This document shows positions 51,395-60,313 of a stretch of 64,000 nt of DNA, piece after piece. A program made the translations under genes and the position numbers. Under the pieces are notes generated by a model. The model had not been told where the DNA came from. It worked only from the letters and a program-made list of their open reading frames with translations, and ran no database searches. Positions within the stretch are counted from its first letter, which is position 1; each line of letters opens with the position of its first letter. This stretch comes from Massilia rubra (lineage in GTDB: Bacteria; Pseudomonadota; Gammaproteobacteria; Burkholderiales; Burkholderiaceae_D), in contig NZ_VUYU01000002.1 of NCBI RefSeq assembly GCF_011682065.1, positions 186,001 to 250,000 on the forward strand, read 5' to 3'.

Positions 51395-52755
51395 GCCGCC
51401 AGCGCCGCGAGGCGTTCAAGGGTCTGCGCAAACGGGGTCTGGCCGCTGGTGTCCTGGCGCAGGAAGTCGGTCTGGGCCTGGCGCAGCGCCACCGCCTGGT
51501 CGGCCAGCGGATCGCCGCCGCTGCGGTATTCGCCGAGCCGGATCAGCAATTCCATCTCCTGGTAGCGCGATTGCAGCGCGCGAAAGCGCAATGCCGCCTT
51601 GCGGTGCGCGCCGTCGGTCACGTTGCCCATGGTGCGGCTGATGCTGGCGAGGATGTCGATGGCCGGGTAGTGGCCCTGTTCCGCCAGTTTTTTGCTGAGC
51701 AGGATATGCCCGTCCAGCAGCGACTTGGCTTCGTCGCCGATCGGGTCGGACGCCGATTCGCCGTCGACCAGCACCGTGTACATGGCCGTGATGGCGCCTT
51801 CGGCGGTGGCGCCGGCGCGCTCCACCAGGCGTGGCAGCATGGTGTAGACCGAGGGCGTGAAGCCGCCGCGCGCGGGCGGCTCGCCGGCGGCCAGGCCGAT
51901 CTCGCGCTGGGCGCGCGCGAAGCGGGTCAGCGAATCGACCAGCAGCAGCACCTGCTTGCCGCGCGCGCGGAAGCCTTCGGCGATGGCGGTGGCGGTAAAC
52001 GCGGCGCGCGAGCGCTCCATCGAGGTGCGGTCCGAGGTGGCGCAGACGATGATGGTCTTGGCGACCAGTTCGGGGTCGAGTTCATGGTCGAGGAATTCGT
52101 TCAGTTCGCGGCCACGTTCGCCGATCAGGCCGAACACGATGGCGTCGGCCTGGCAGCCGCGCGCTACCGCCGCCATCAAGGTGGTCTTGCCGCAGCCCGG
52201 TCCGGCGAAGACGCCGACGCGCTGGCCGCGGCCGAGCGTGAGCAAGCCGTCGATGGCGCGCACGCCGGTCGGCAGCGCGGTGGCGATGCGCGGGCGGTCG
52301 ACGGCGGCGGGCGCCTCGCGCACCACCGGCACGGTTTCGCGCCAGGCCCCCGGGCGCAGGGGCGGGGCGTGCGGGGAGCGGAACAGCACGCGCCCGAAGC
52401 CGTCCAGCACGCTGCCGAACAGGTGCTCGCCGCTGTCGACGGTGTGCACGCCTCCCAGCGGCTCGATCAGGGTGCTGCGCGAGACGCCTTCGAGCGGGCT
52501 CAGTCCCGACAGCAGGGTGGCCTGTTCCGAGAAGCCGATGACTTCGGCCAGCATGGGTTGGGCGCCCGGACTGTGCAGGTGGCACAGTTCGCCGATGCGG
52601 GCCGGCGGCATGTGGGCCTCGATCAGGGTGCCCAGCACCTGTGCCACGCGGCCGAAGCGCTGCAGCCCGGGCGCAGCCGGCAGGGCGGCCAGCCAGGACG
52701 GCGCCTGGGCCGCCAGCTGCGCCAGGCGCCGGGTGGCGCCAGCATCGCGCGTCAC
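51391..52755 (-). CDS. sctN: T3SS ATPase SctN
   Basis: 454 aa from GTG 52755, which overlaps the sctD stop. Walker A GPGCGKTT is at about residues 185-192, followed by VFGLIGERGRELNEF, QVLLLVDSLTRFARAQREI (Walker B) and GGFTPSVYTMLPRLVERAG. It is an F1-like hexameric ATPase that unfolds substrates and strips chaperones. All catalytic motifs are intact. Confidence 0.98.
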   Translation of the reverse strand: MTRDAGATRRLAQLAAQAPSWLAALPAAPGLQRFGRVAQVLGTLIEAHMPPARIGELCHLHSPGAQPMLAEVIGFSEQATLLSGLSPLEGVSRSTLIEPLGGVHTVDSGEHLFGSVLDGFGRVLFRSPHAPPLRPGAWRETVPVVREAPAAVDRPRIATALPTGVRAIDGLLTLGRGQRVGVFAGPGCGKTTLMAAVARGCQADAIVFGLIGERGRELNEFLDHELDPELVAKTIIVCATSDRTSMERSRAAFTATAIAEGFRARGKQVLLLVDSLTRFARAQREIGLAAGEPPARGGFTPSVYTMLPRLVERAGATAEGAITAMYTVLVDGESASDPIGDEAKSLLDGHILLSKKLAEQGHYPAIDILASISRTMGNVTDGAHRKAALRFRALQSRYQEMELLIRLGEYRSGGDPLADQAVALRQAQTDFLRQDTSGQTPFAQTLERLAALAA

Positions 52756-53720
52756 CAGATCACCTCGATCTTGCGCTTGCCGAAAAAGGTCGCGCGGCTG
52801 GGCTGGATCGCCACCAGGCGCACGCCCTTGTAGTCGTCGCCAACGTACAGGCGGGCGCCGTCCTGCGTCACCACGCTGGCGTTGGCGCCCGAGATCACCT
52901 GGCCGATGCGGAACGGCAGCATCGCTTCGGCCGTCACCGCCTTGGCATGGATCGGGAAGGTGATGTTGTGTTCCTTGATGAAGCTGCCCAGGATGCGCTC
53001 GACGCGCGCGCTTTCTTCGTCGTCGAGATGGGCTTGCATGGTCCAGGACCGTTCGCCGAGCGCCAGGTCGAAGCGGTTCAGCAGCTCGGCGTCGGCCAGG
53101 CGCTTGCGGAACAGCGCGGCCAGGTCCGGCGCGGCGGGGGGCGCGCCAAGCAGGCCGGCCTGGGCGGGCGCGGGGGGCGGCGCAGGGGCGGCTGGCATGT
53201 TCAGCGGGGAGGACGCGACGGCCGATGGCGGCGGCGGGCGCGTGGTCAGCGCGTAGGCGGTGGCGGCCAGCATCGCTGCGAGCATGGCCAGCAGCGCGCC
53301 GATCCCGCGCCGGCGCCAGCGACTGCGGCTGCGGCTGGGGAGCGGCGGCGTGGCGGCGGGTTCGTCGTCGGCTTCGCGCCCATCGAATTCGGGCTCGGGA
53401 GCGGGCAGCGGCGGTGGCGCTTCCCATGGCGCGTCCGGCCAGGCGATGGCGAGCCAGATGTCGCCCACGCGCGCGCAGTCGCCGGCGCGCAGCTCGACCA
53501 GTTGTTGCGCTTCGCCGCGACCGGCGCCGTAGATGGCGCCGCCGCAGGCGGTCAGCAGCCAGGCGTCGCCGTCGGGCGAGAGCAGCGCGTGCTCGCTTTC
53601 GATGCCGTGGTCGGCCATGACGATGTCGGCCGCGTCGCCGGCGCCGAGGGTGACGCACTGCCCGTCGAGCGGCAGGGTGGCGCCGCGGTGCAGGCCGTTG
53701 AGGATGCGTAGTTCAAGCAT
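52752..53720 (-). CDS. sctD: T3SS inner-membrane ring protein SctD
   Basis: 322 aa from ATG 53720. A cytoplasmic FHA-like domain covers residues 1-100 (VTLGAGDAADIVMADHGIES). A basic stretch and one membrane helix (GIGALLAMLAAMLAATAYAL) lie near residue 155. The periplasmic part ends in a ring domain (FPIHAKAVTAEAMLPFRIGQ, VRLVAIQPSRATFFGKRKIE). First gene of sctD-N-O-P-Q-R-S-T-U. Confidence 0.88.
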   Translation of the reverse strand: MLELRILNGLHRGATLPLDGQCVTLGAGDAADIVMADHGIESEHALLSPDGDAWLLTACGGAIYGAGRGEAQQLVELRAGDCARVGDIWLAIAWPDAPWEAPPPLPAPEPEFDGREADDEPAATPPLPSRSRSRWRRRGIGALLAMLAAMLAATAYALTTRPPPPSAVASSPLNMPAAPAPPPAPAQAGLLGAPPAAPDLAALFRKRLADAELLNRFDLALGERSWTMQAHLDDEESARVERILGSFIKEHNITFPIHAKAVTAEAMLPFRIGQVISGANASVVTQDGARLYVGDDYKGVRLVAIQPSRATFFGKRKIEVIW

Positions 53721-53751
53721 GGTGTGGTCTCTGTGACTGGTTCGATACCGG

Positions 53752-53779
53752 TGAGTACCCGCAGCTGCGCTTTGGTTCC
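53752..53779 (-). promoter_or_regulatory. Probable Hrp box for the sctD-U operon
   Basis: Minus strand GGAACC, 15 bp, GTACTCA. The upstream box is perfect; the downstream box has two mismatches. It is 32 bases before ATG 53720. Confidence 0.5.
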
Positions 53780-54033
53780 GGCCTCGCATGGCTGCGCCGC
53801 GGCGCGCCACGGACAAGGTGATGCGACGCGCGTTGTGGGCGCCGGCGCTCTCGCGGTTCCGTCGCGGCGGCGGCGCGGGCGGGCGATTTCCTCAACGTTT
53901 TTCAAAGTCTCACGAATGCTCATGGTTCAGCGAAAACGCGTTTTATCGCTGCTATCTTGGCGTCCATGGTGCTGCGACACCGGCACGGCCGATACGCACA
54001 GCACGCCCCCTTCCCGCCATTTTGGAGAACCGC

Positions 54034-54579
54034 ATGATGACTATCGACTACGCCGCCACCCAGGCCGCCGCCAACCCCGCCATCGACGTGCGCCGCCTGT
54101 TCATGGCGCACCGCCAGCATCTGGTGCGTTTCGTGCAGCGCTACACGCGCAGCCTGGAAGACGCCGAGGACGTGGTGCAGAACACCTTCATCGAAGCGAT
54201 GCGCTGCGCCGACCGTTTTTCGGGCTTGTCGAAGCCGTCGACCTGGCTGTTCGGCATTGCGCTGAACCTGGCGCGCAACCAGGTGCGCCGCAACAGCGCC
54301 GATCTGTACGAGACGGTGGAGGAGGGTTTCATGGAGCAGATCGCGGACCAGTTTGCCAATCCGGCCGACCGCTTCGAGTCGCGCCAGATCACCCTGCAGG
54401 TCGACTCGCTGCTGCGCAGCCTGCCGCCGAAGATCCGCGAAACCTTCGACGTGGTGGTCAACGGCGATGCCACCTACGAGCAGGCGGCCGAGTACTTGTC
54501 GATCCCGGTGGGCACGGTGCGTTCGCGCGTCTCGCGGGTGCGCGCCGCGGTGCGCGAGCAGTTCGGCAGCATGGCGTAG
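54034..54579 (+). CDS. ECF sigma factor 1, HrpL-like role
   Basis: 181 aa, GGAG six bases before ATG 54034. Region 2 is visible as FVQRYTRSLEDAEDVVQNTF and STWLFGIALNLARNQVRR; region 4 as LPPKIRETFDVVVNGDATY and LSIPVGTVRSRVSRVRAAV. No anti-sigma gene is adjacent. The linked Hrp boxes and the position at the end of the injectisome cluster suggest it, its paralogue, or both, direct their use, like HrpL or BtrS (inference). Confidence 0.85.
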   Translation: MMTIDYAATQAAANPAIDVRRLFMAHRQHLVRFVQRYTRSLEDAEDVVQNTFIEAMRCADRFSGLSKPSTWLFGIALNLARNQVRRNSADLYETVEEGFMEQIADQFANPADRFESRQITLQVDSLLRSLPPKIRETFDVVVNGDATYEQAAEYLSIPVGTVRSRVSRVRAAVREQFGSMA

Positions 54580-54796
54580 AAATGCCATTTCTGCATGCCA
54601 TTTCGGCATGCCGTTGTCGCCGCATTATCGTTTTTTGCAGGGGCGGTGGCCGAACTTCTCAACGATGCTCAAAACCGCAGGAAGATGCGCGGCAAAGGCC
54701 CGAAGACGGTGTTTTTCCTGATACATTGTTAAATGAAAATTTGAAGTTCTTAAAGTTATTCATTCGCCACTGCTATCACTCCATGGAGGAATTGTC

Positions 54797-55345
54797 ATGA
54801 TGTCCGCGCCTGTTTCCAGCACCGTGTCGTTGCCCGCCGCACCGGCCGTCGACGTCCAGCGCCTGTTCATCGAACACCGCCAGCACCTGGTGCGTTTCGT
54901 GCAGCGCTACACGCGTAACCTGGAGGATGCCGAGGACGTGGTGCAGAGTACCTTCATCGAAGCGATGCGCTGTGCGGGCAGCTTTGCCGGCATGTCGAAG
55001 CCGTCGACCTGGCTGTTCGGCATTGCGCTGAACCTGGCGCGCAACCAGGTGCGCCGCAACAGCGCCGACCTGTACGAGGCGGTGGAGGAGGGCTACTTCG
55101 AACAGATCAAGGACCAGGGCGCCAATCCGGCCGAGCTGTGCGAATCGCGCCAGATCAGCTCCAGGGTGGACGCGTTGCTGCGCAGCTTTCCGCCCAAGAT
55201 CCGCGAGACCTTCGACGTGGTTGTCAGCCGCGACATCACCTACGAAGAGGCCGCCGAGTACCTGGAGGTGCCGGTGGGTACCGTGCGTTCGCGCGTTTCG
55301 CGCGTGCGCGCTGCCGTGCGCGAGCGCTTCGGCGCGGGCGCCTGA
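54797..55345 (+). CDS. ECF sigma factor 2, paralogue of sigma factor 1
   Basis: 182 aa, GGAGG 8 bases before ATG 54797. It shares FVQRYTR, LEDAEDVVQ, KPSTWLFGIALNLARNQVRR and VPVGTVRSRVSRVRAAVRE with the upstream gene, 217 bases away, so this is a tandem duplication. The region between the conserved domains and the N-terminus differ most. The helix-turn-helix recognition part is nearly identical, so the two may read the same -35 element. Confidence 0.85.
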   Translation: MMSAPVSSTVSLPAAPAVDVQRLFIEHRQHLVRFVQRYTRNLEDAEDVVQSTFIEAMRCAGSFAGMSKPSTWLFGIALNLARNQVRRNSADLYEAVEEGYFEQIKDQGANPAELCESRQISSRVDALLRSFPPKIRETFDVVVSRDITYEEAAEYLEVPVGTVRSRVSRVRAAVRERFGAGA

Positions 55346-55417
55346 GTGTGTCTTTCCGATACGTTGTGATGCCGGCGTTGGCGTTGACGGACCCTATCTG
55401 TCGTAATCGCGACTAAG

Positions 55418-55654
55418 AGCCTATCTCAGTAGATCGGAGTCGCTGCTGGCGCGCCTGGCAAGCGAGTGCGGCCTCGGTATTCCTTCGGAATACCCTCGTC
55501 GTTGCATGGCTAGCCATGCGGCCTCGGTATTCCTTCGGAATACCCTCGTCGTTGCATGGCTAGCCATGCGGCCTCCTCGCGCCTTGCCCTCGCTTGCCAT
55601 GCATCGCCTACGCGCATGTCGCCATCAGCTTCCCCCGATCTACTGAGATAGGCT
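55418..55654. mobile_element. MITE-like element with perfect 20-bp inverted repeats and target duplication
   Basis: Perfect inverted ends at 55418-55437 (AGCCTATCTCAGTAGATCGG) and 55635-55654. The direct repeat CTAAG flanks both sides (55413-55417, 55655-55659). The 237-bp element is non-coding and contains a palindrome-rich 50-bp tandem repeat. Confidence 0.88.
55468..55567 (+). repeat. 50-bp tandem repeat (two units) inside the MITE-like element
   Basis: Units 55468-55517 and 55518-55567 are identical; a third begins at 55568 and breaks off after eight bases. Each unit holds the hairpin GTATTCC-TTC-GGAATAC and, across the unit border, the 16-bp palindrome GCATGGCTAGCCATGC. Confidence 0.95.
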
Positions 55655-55752
55655 CTAAGCAGATGCATACTCTTTCATTTTCCAGCTAATCAACACGCCC
55701 GGTAACTTGGACTGCGATGGTCTGATTTGCCAGGGCGCATTAAGGTCGAAAC

Positions 55753-56064
55753 ATGTTGTTTACCGTCTCCGCTACGTTTTCCGACTTCAGCATGGGGTAC
55801 GAACAGTACGAAGCCGATGGCCCGGCAGCGGCGCTGATCATGTTCTTATCACGTGCCGAATCGCTCAGCCGATATGAGCCAGCACTACGCCAGCTTGCGT
55901 GCCGAAGCGATGGGCACGACCTCCTACATGTGGCAGATGGAATCCGCGGTCTCTGGATCTGGCATCTGATGACGCCATTGGAGCCCGACGACATCGCGCT
56001 GTACGGAGGCACCGTCATTCAAACCGATGCCGACGGCCCGCTATGTGCGGCACCGGTTGCCTGA
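55753..56064 (+). CDS. Hypothetical protein
   Basis: 103 aa, no clear ribosome site before ATG 55753. Mixed composition with no signal or membrane segment (ALIMFLSRAESLSRYEPALR, GLWIWHLMTPLEPDDIALYG). No family recognised. It may be real, as its composition is protein-like, or a fragment left at the island edge. Confidence 0.35.
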   Translation: MLFTVSATFSDFSMGYEQYEADGPAAALIMFLSRAESLSRYEPALRQLACRSDGHDLLHVADGIRGLWIWHLMTPLEPDDIALYGGTVIQTDADGPLCAAPVA

Positions 56065-56085
56065 CGGGCGTGTACGCCCGATGCA

Positions 56086-56121
56086 CAATAGCTGGTGGTC
56101 CGTCTTCGTCAACGCGTTGAC
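56086..56121 (+). repeat. 36-bp direct repeat, right copy
   Basis: Identical to 11901-11936 in the same orientation. It falls within a 29-codon frame (56081-56170) reading NSWWSVFVNALT, possibly the tail of a lost gene. Confidence 0.9.
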
Positions 56122-56229
56122 TGCATCTGGTTGCTCGGTGGCACTTGGGCCGGAAGCGTTTGACTGGTAGCGCGCGGCGCTTGCGATTTGCCTCACTTGA
56201 TCTATACTATGGTCTCAAAGGAGACAATC

Positions 56230-56781
56230 ATGTCGGCTTCCAAAGCGGTGGCAAAGCCAGCAGTACCGGCCAGAGGCACCGCTGGCAAGGCGGCACGATC
56301 AGCTGCCACCGGTACCTTTGCCGGAGTGAAAGCAACGCACGGGCGATCAAGTACGATGGAGGGCACACAGCTTTACCGTCTTGACCCTCAGGAACGAATT
56401 AGGGTGATCCGGCAGGGCATTGACGCGTCTGTGATTGGCAATCTGTCGTCGCGCATGGGCATGAGCAAGGAATATCTGCTGTCGAGCCTTGGCCTGTCCC
56501 GCGCCACGATCAGTCGCAAGGAAAAGGACGCGACGATGCTTTCCAAGGACGAGTCGGAACGGGTGCTCGGCGTTGAAACACTAATCGGTATGGTGCAGAC
56601 CATGGTTGAACAGTCTGGCGACCCCTCCGGCTTCGACGCCGCGCGCTGGGTGTCGAACTGGCTGTCCAAGCCACTGCCGGCGCTGGCCGGCGCGACCCCG
56701 GCCAGCTATATGGACACGTTCGAGGGCCAGAAGCTTGTGGCCGAATTACTTTCGATGAGCCAGAGCGGGGCATATGCATGA
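56230..56781 (+). CDS. Xre/MbcA/ParS-type antitoxin (DUF2384)
   Basis: 183 aa from ATG 56230, AAGGAG 8-13 bases upstream. The C-terminal two-thirds carry the Xre-like helices (ISRKEKDATMLSKDESERV, LGVETLIGMVQTMVEQ) and the DUF2384 end (DAARWVSNWLSKPLPALAG). The N-terminal 60 residues are basic and disordered. Antitoxins of this kind bind the RES toxin and repress their own promoter. It overlaps the toxin by four bases. Confidence 0.88.
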   Translation: MSASKAVAKPAVPARGTAGKAARSAATGTFAGVKATHGRSSTMEGTQLYRLDPQERIRVIRQGIDASVIGNLSSRMGMSKEYLLSSLGLSRATISRKEKDATMLSKDESERVLGVETLIGMVQTMVEQSGDPSGFDAARWVSNWLSKPLPALAGATPASYMDTFEGQKLVAELLSMSQSGAYA

Positions 56782-57251
56782 CCGTGGCTGTCTGGCGTAT
56801 CGCGGTCGAGGCGCCCACCTACACCGCCGATGACCTGAGCGGTACCGGCGCGAAAATATCGGGCGGACGCTGGAACAGCAAAGGTACGCGTCTGGTCTAC
56901 AGTGCCTCCAATATCGCCTTGGCTACACTTGAAACGGTGCATTACCTGAGCAACGGGGGGCTGCCGTTCAATCGCTATCTTGTGCGGATCGACATACCTG
57001 AAATTGTATGGGAAGCGCGCCAAGTATTCGCCCCTCTGCCAGTGGGGTGGGACGCCATTCCGGCCGGCCTGAGCGCCAGGAATGCGGGAGACCGGTGGGT
57101 CGCGTCCGGCACCACCGCCTTGCTGCTAGTGCCTTCCGTGCTTGTGCCTGACGAATACAATGTGCTGATCAATCCTCGGCACAGCGACGCGGCAGCGATT
57201 ACCGCCACCACAATACGGCGTTGGATTTACGATCCTCGATTCTTCCCGTAA
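56778..57251 (+). CDS. RES-domain toxin
   Basis: 157 aa. RES features: Arg in GGRWNSKGTRLVYSASNIAL, Glu in LATLETVHYL, and the end segment LLLVPSVLVPDEYNVLINP. RES toxins degrade NAD or ADP-ribosylate targets. With the upstream antitoxin it forms a typical type II pair at the island border, where it may stabilise the region. Confidence 0.9.
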   Translation: MTVAVWRIAVEAPTYTADDLSGTGAKISGGRWNSKGTRLVYSASNIALATLETVHYLSNGGLPFNRYLVRIDIPEIVWEARQVFAPLPVGWDAIPAGLSARNAGDRWVASGTTALLLVPSVLVPDEYNVLINPRHSDAAAITATTIRRWIYDPRFFP

Positions 57252-57524
57252 ACCAGCCCCCACGCGCTGAGAGCCCCCGCGACGAGGGCGCGGCCAAGTA
57301 TGGTTGTCTGGCAAGGCAGGCCATCGCCTGTCACTGGTACGTGGATCACGCATCTTCAATGAGCTTGAGTTCCCATAAAACGGGCGGGAATTGGCTGGGC
57401 CTGATATCAAAAACCACAGCAGTCGGCATCGCGACCGGCGCTAACGCGGAATTTACCGCTAGTTCGAGGTTCCCGCGGGGCGGCCTGCTATCATTGCTTT
57501 CTTGCTAAAATTTATGGATGAGCA

Positions 57525-58193
57525 ATGAAAAATTGGACTGCCGCCGCAGTGCTTGCCACAGCGTTTTTCTCCCAGTCGGCGTATGCGGCCCTGCACGTCT
57601 ACGAATTCTCCGCCACTGTCGGATCAATGCGGCCGGTGTACGACGATGCCCCGATTCCGTCCCAATACAATGGCTGGGACCCGGCGCAGACACGCATCAT
57701 CAATGTGGGCGATAAGATCGTCGGCCGCTTCACGTTCGAGGACTCCCGCGCTCCCTGGGCCAACGCCGGGTCGACCAAGAATTTTGCGGAAACCTCGCTC
57801 TACCTGAACTCGTTTTCGTTCAGCCTTCCGGACAGCGGATTGTCGGTGGGCGATCAGCAGGCGACGATGATAGGCCGCCGTAGCGACAGCCGGCACGAGC
57901 TTGAAATGTGGTTCAGGGACTCGACCGATTTTGTGTTCGGGACGATCGACGTACGTGCCTCGGCGACGGCGGACCAACCCTATGCGATCCGGTTTGACCC
58001 GGCGCAGAGCGGCATCGGTATCGGATGGTGGACCGAGACGACCCAATACAGGCTGGGAGCGTATATGACCAGCTTTGCCGAGGTCACGGCGGTGCCGGAA
58101 CCGTCCACCTACGCCATGCTCATCGCGGGGATGGGGCTGGTCGCCGGGGCAGCGCGGCGTCGACGCCAGCGGCCTGCGGCGCTGGCAGGCTGA
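57525..58193 (+). CDS. PEP-CTERM sorted exported protein
   Basis: 222 aa. A signal peptide ends SAYAALHVYEF. The body is beta-rich with no catalytic motif. The C-terminus shows VPEPSTYAMLIAGMGLVAGA and a basic tail, the exosortase sorting signal. Such proteins are exported and tied to exopolysaccharide or biofilm. Single gene, with about 270 empty bases before it. Confidence 0.88.
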   Translation: MKNWTAAAVLATAFFSQSAYAALHVYEFSATVGSMRPVYDDAPIPSQYNGWDPAQTRIINVGDKIVGRFTFEDSRAPWANAGSTKNFAETSLYLNSFSFSLPDSGLSVGDQQATMIGRRSDSRHELEMWFRDSTDFVFGTIDVRASATADQPYAIRFDPAQSGIGIGWWTETTQYRLGAYMTSFAEVTAVPEPSTYAMLIAGMGLVAGAARRRRQRPAALAG

Positions 58194-58278
58194 CACCGCC
58201 CGCCGGACAGGTCAGCGGGACCGTCGCCGGCCGGTTCCGGCGGCCTGCTGCGCACGCGTCGACGCCTGCCGGGTACGC

Positions 58279-60111
58279 TTAACGCTGATAAAGCCGTTCG
58301 ATATCCGTCGCGAAGTGGTTCGCCAGGTTCAGGCGCTTGAGCTTCAGGGTGGGCGTGAGCAAGCTGTTTTCGCTGGTCCACGGCGTGCGCGTGAGGGCCA
58401 CCGCGCGCGGCTGCGCATAATGCGGGAAGCCTTTGGTCAGTTCGCGAATGCGCTTCAAGGCCAGCGCCGCGGCGGCCGGCGCGTGCAGGCTGTCTGCGGC
58501 CTCGGGGTCGAGCTTGAGTTCAGCGGCCATCGCAGCCCATCCGGCCTGGCTCAGTACCACCACGCAGGCGATGAATGGCCGATTGTCGCCGAACGCGTAG
58601 GCTTGCTCGAACACCGGGCTGGCGGTGATGGCCTGCTCCAGGTCCGACGGCGCGATCTTCTCGCCGGTGGAGGTGACGATGATTTCCTTGATGCGTCCCA
58701 GAATGCGCAGGCGCCCGTTCTCGATCACCGCCTGGTCGCCGGTGCGCAGCCAGCCGTCGACGAAGGCGGCCGCCGTGTCGGCCTCGCGCTTCCAGTAGCC
58801 GCGCATCACGCTGCGGCCGCGCACCTGTAGTTCCTGCATCTCGCCAATGCGTACCTCGACCCCGGCCAGCGCCCGGCCGATCGTGGCCGGGTCGTTGTCG
58901 TCGAGCCCATTGGCCGCGACCACGGGCGAGGTTTCGGTCATGCCGTAGCCCTGCAGCACCGGCACCCCAAGGGCCAGGAAACAGCGCGCGATCGCCTGCG
59001 GCAGTGCTGCGCCGCCGCTTACGGCCAGGCGCAATCGTCCGCCGAACTGGGCCCGGATATTGGACGCCACCAGCTTGTCGAGCAAAGGCCACAGCAGCTC
59101 GTCCAGCCAGGCCGGCGCGCCGTCCGGCACGGCGAGCTGCTGCGCGCGGCAAAAGCGGCGCCAGCCTACGCTTTGCGCCATCGCGAACAGGCGCAGTTTC
59201 AGGGCCGAAGCGGCCAGTTTCGCTTCGATCGCGCCATGCACGCGCTCATAAATGCGCGGCACCGAAATGAGGATGGTGGGTCGCACCGCCTTCATCTCCA
59301 CGGCCAGCCGCGACGCCGAGCGCGAGTGCGCCACGCACGAGCCGGACGCGATCGGCAGGTAATAGCCGGCCGTGCGCTCGAAGGTGTGCGACAGGGGCAG
59401 GAACGACAGGAACACGTCGTCCGCGCGCGGCGCCACCCGCTGCATGGTCGCCTTCACGTTTTCGAGCACATTGTCGTGGGTGAGCATGACGCCCTTGGGT
59501 TTACCCGTCGTGCCCGAGGTGTAGACCAGCGCGGCCAGGTCGTCGTGGCGGGGCGCTTCGCGCAGGCCCGCTTGGCCGTCCGCGCGCGCGATCAGCCAGT
59601 CCTGGAAGGCCAGCACCGGGCATTCGGCGCCAACTGCCGGGGCCAGTCCGGCGGCGTCCATGATGACGACCTGGCGCAAGGCCGGCAGCGCCATGCCGAC
59701 GGCGGCGATCGCCTGCCACTGCGCGTACGACTGGGCCACCAATACCGATGCCTCGCTGTCGGCCAGGATGTAGGCGATGCTGGCCGGGTTGTCGAGCGCA
59801 TGCATCGGTACCGGCACGCACGCCAGCGCCAGCGCGGCCTGGTCGACAGCGACCGCATCGATTCCGTTCGGCAGCAAGATGGCGACGCGGGCGCCGCGCC
59901 CCAGGCGCAGCCCCGCAAGGGCGTGGACGATGCGCTCGACCTGGTCGCCGATGGCCTGCCAGGAAATCGGCATCCAGCGCTCGCCGGTATCGTCGTAGCG
60001 TAAGTATGCGTTGGCGAGGGGCGTGTGCTTGACGCGCCAGGAAAACAGTTCCGCCAGGGTGCGCAGGGCGGTTAACGGGTCGGCCGGGTTGGTATCGATC
60101 AAAGAAGTCAT
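58279..60111 (-). CDS. AMP-forming long-chain acyl-CoA synthetase
   Basis: 610 aa from ATG 60111. The adenylation motif is LVYTSGTTGKPKGVMLTH, followed by LSFLPLSHTFERT, the YGMTETSPV motif, and GWLRTGDQAVIENGRLRILG with KEIIVTSTGEKIAPSDLEQA. It activates fatty acids with ATP and CoA. Soluble; not related to the secretion island. Confidence 0.95.
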   Translation of the reverse strand: MTSLIDTNPADPLTALRTLAELFSWRVKHTPLANAYLRYDDTGERWMPISWQAIGDQVERIVHALAGLRLGRGARVAILLPNGIDAVAVDQAALALACVPVPMHALDNPASIAYILADSEASVLVAQSYAQWQAIAAVGMALPALRQVVIMDAAGLAPAVGAECPVLAFQDWLIARADGQAGLREAPRHDDLAALVYTSGTTGKPKGVMLTHDNVLENVKATMQRVAPRADDVFLSFLPLSHTFERTAGYYLPIASGSCVAHSRSASRLAVEMKAVRPTILISVPRIYERVHGAIEAKLAASALKLRLFAMAQSVGWRRFCRAQQLAVPDGAPAWLDELLWPLLDKLVASNIRAQFGGRLRLAVSGGAALPQAIARCFLALGVPVLQGYGMTETSPVVAANGLDDNDPATIGRALAGVEVRIGEMQELQVRGRSVMRGYWKREADTAAAFVDGWLRTGDQAVIENGRLRILGRIKEIIVTSTGEKIAPSDLEQAITASPVFEQAYAFGDNRPFIACVVVLSQAGWAAMAAELKLDPEAADSLHAPAAAALALKRIRELTKGFPHYAQPRAVALTRTPWTSENSLLTPTLKLKRLNLANHFATDIERLYQR

Positions 60112-60313
60112 AAATGGTGCGAAATGGCACAAGGCCGGGCAAAGTGAGAGGCGGATGATACCGGGAGAATGCGATAACGCACCTGAAACACATGGTTCCC
60201 AGATAAAAATCAGGCATTCACCGCGCCTGGCCACGTCAATGTGTGCCGGGTGCCGGGACAAGGCGCACGGCGGACTGCTTCAGGAAATCGCCGCGCATCC
60301 GCCTTGAACAGCG

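Noticed and set aside
55441-55620. CRISPR-like array from the 50-bp repeats
   Set aside because: Units are directly adjacent without spacers and lie inside a transposon-like element.
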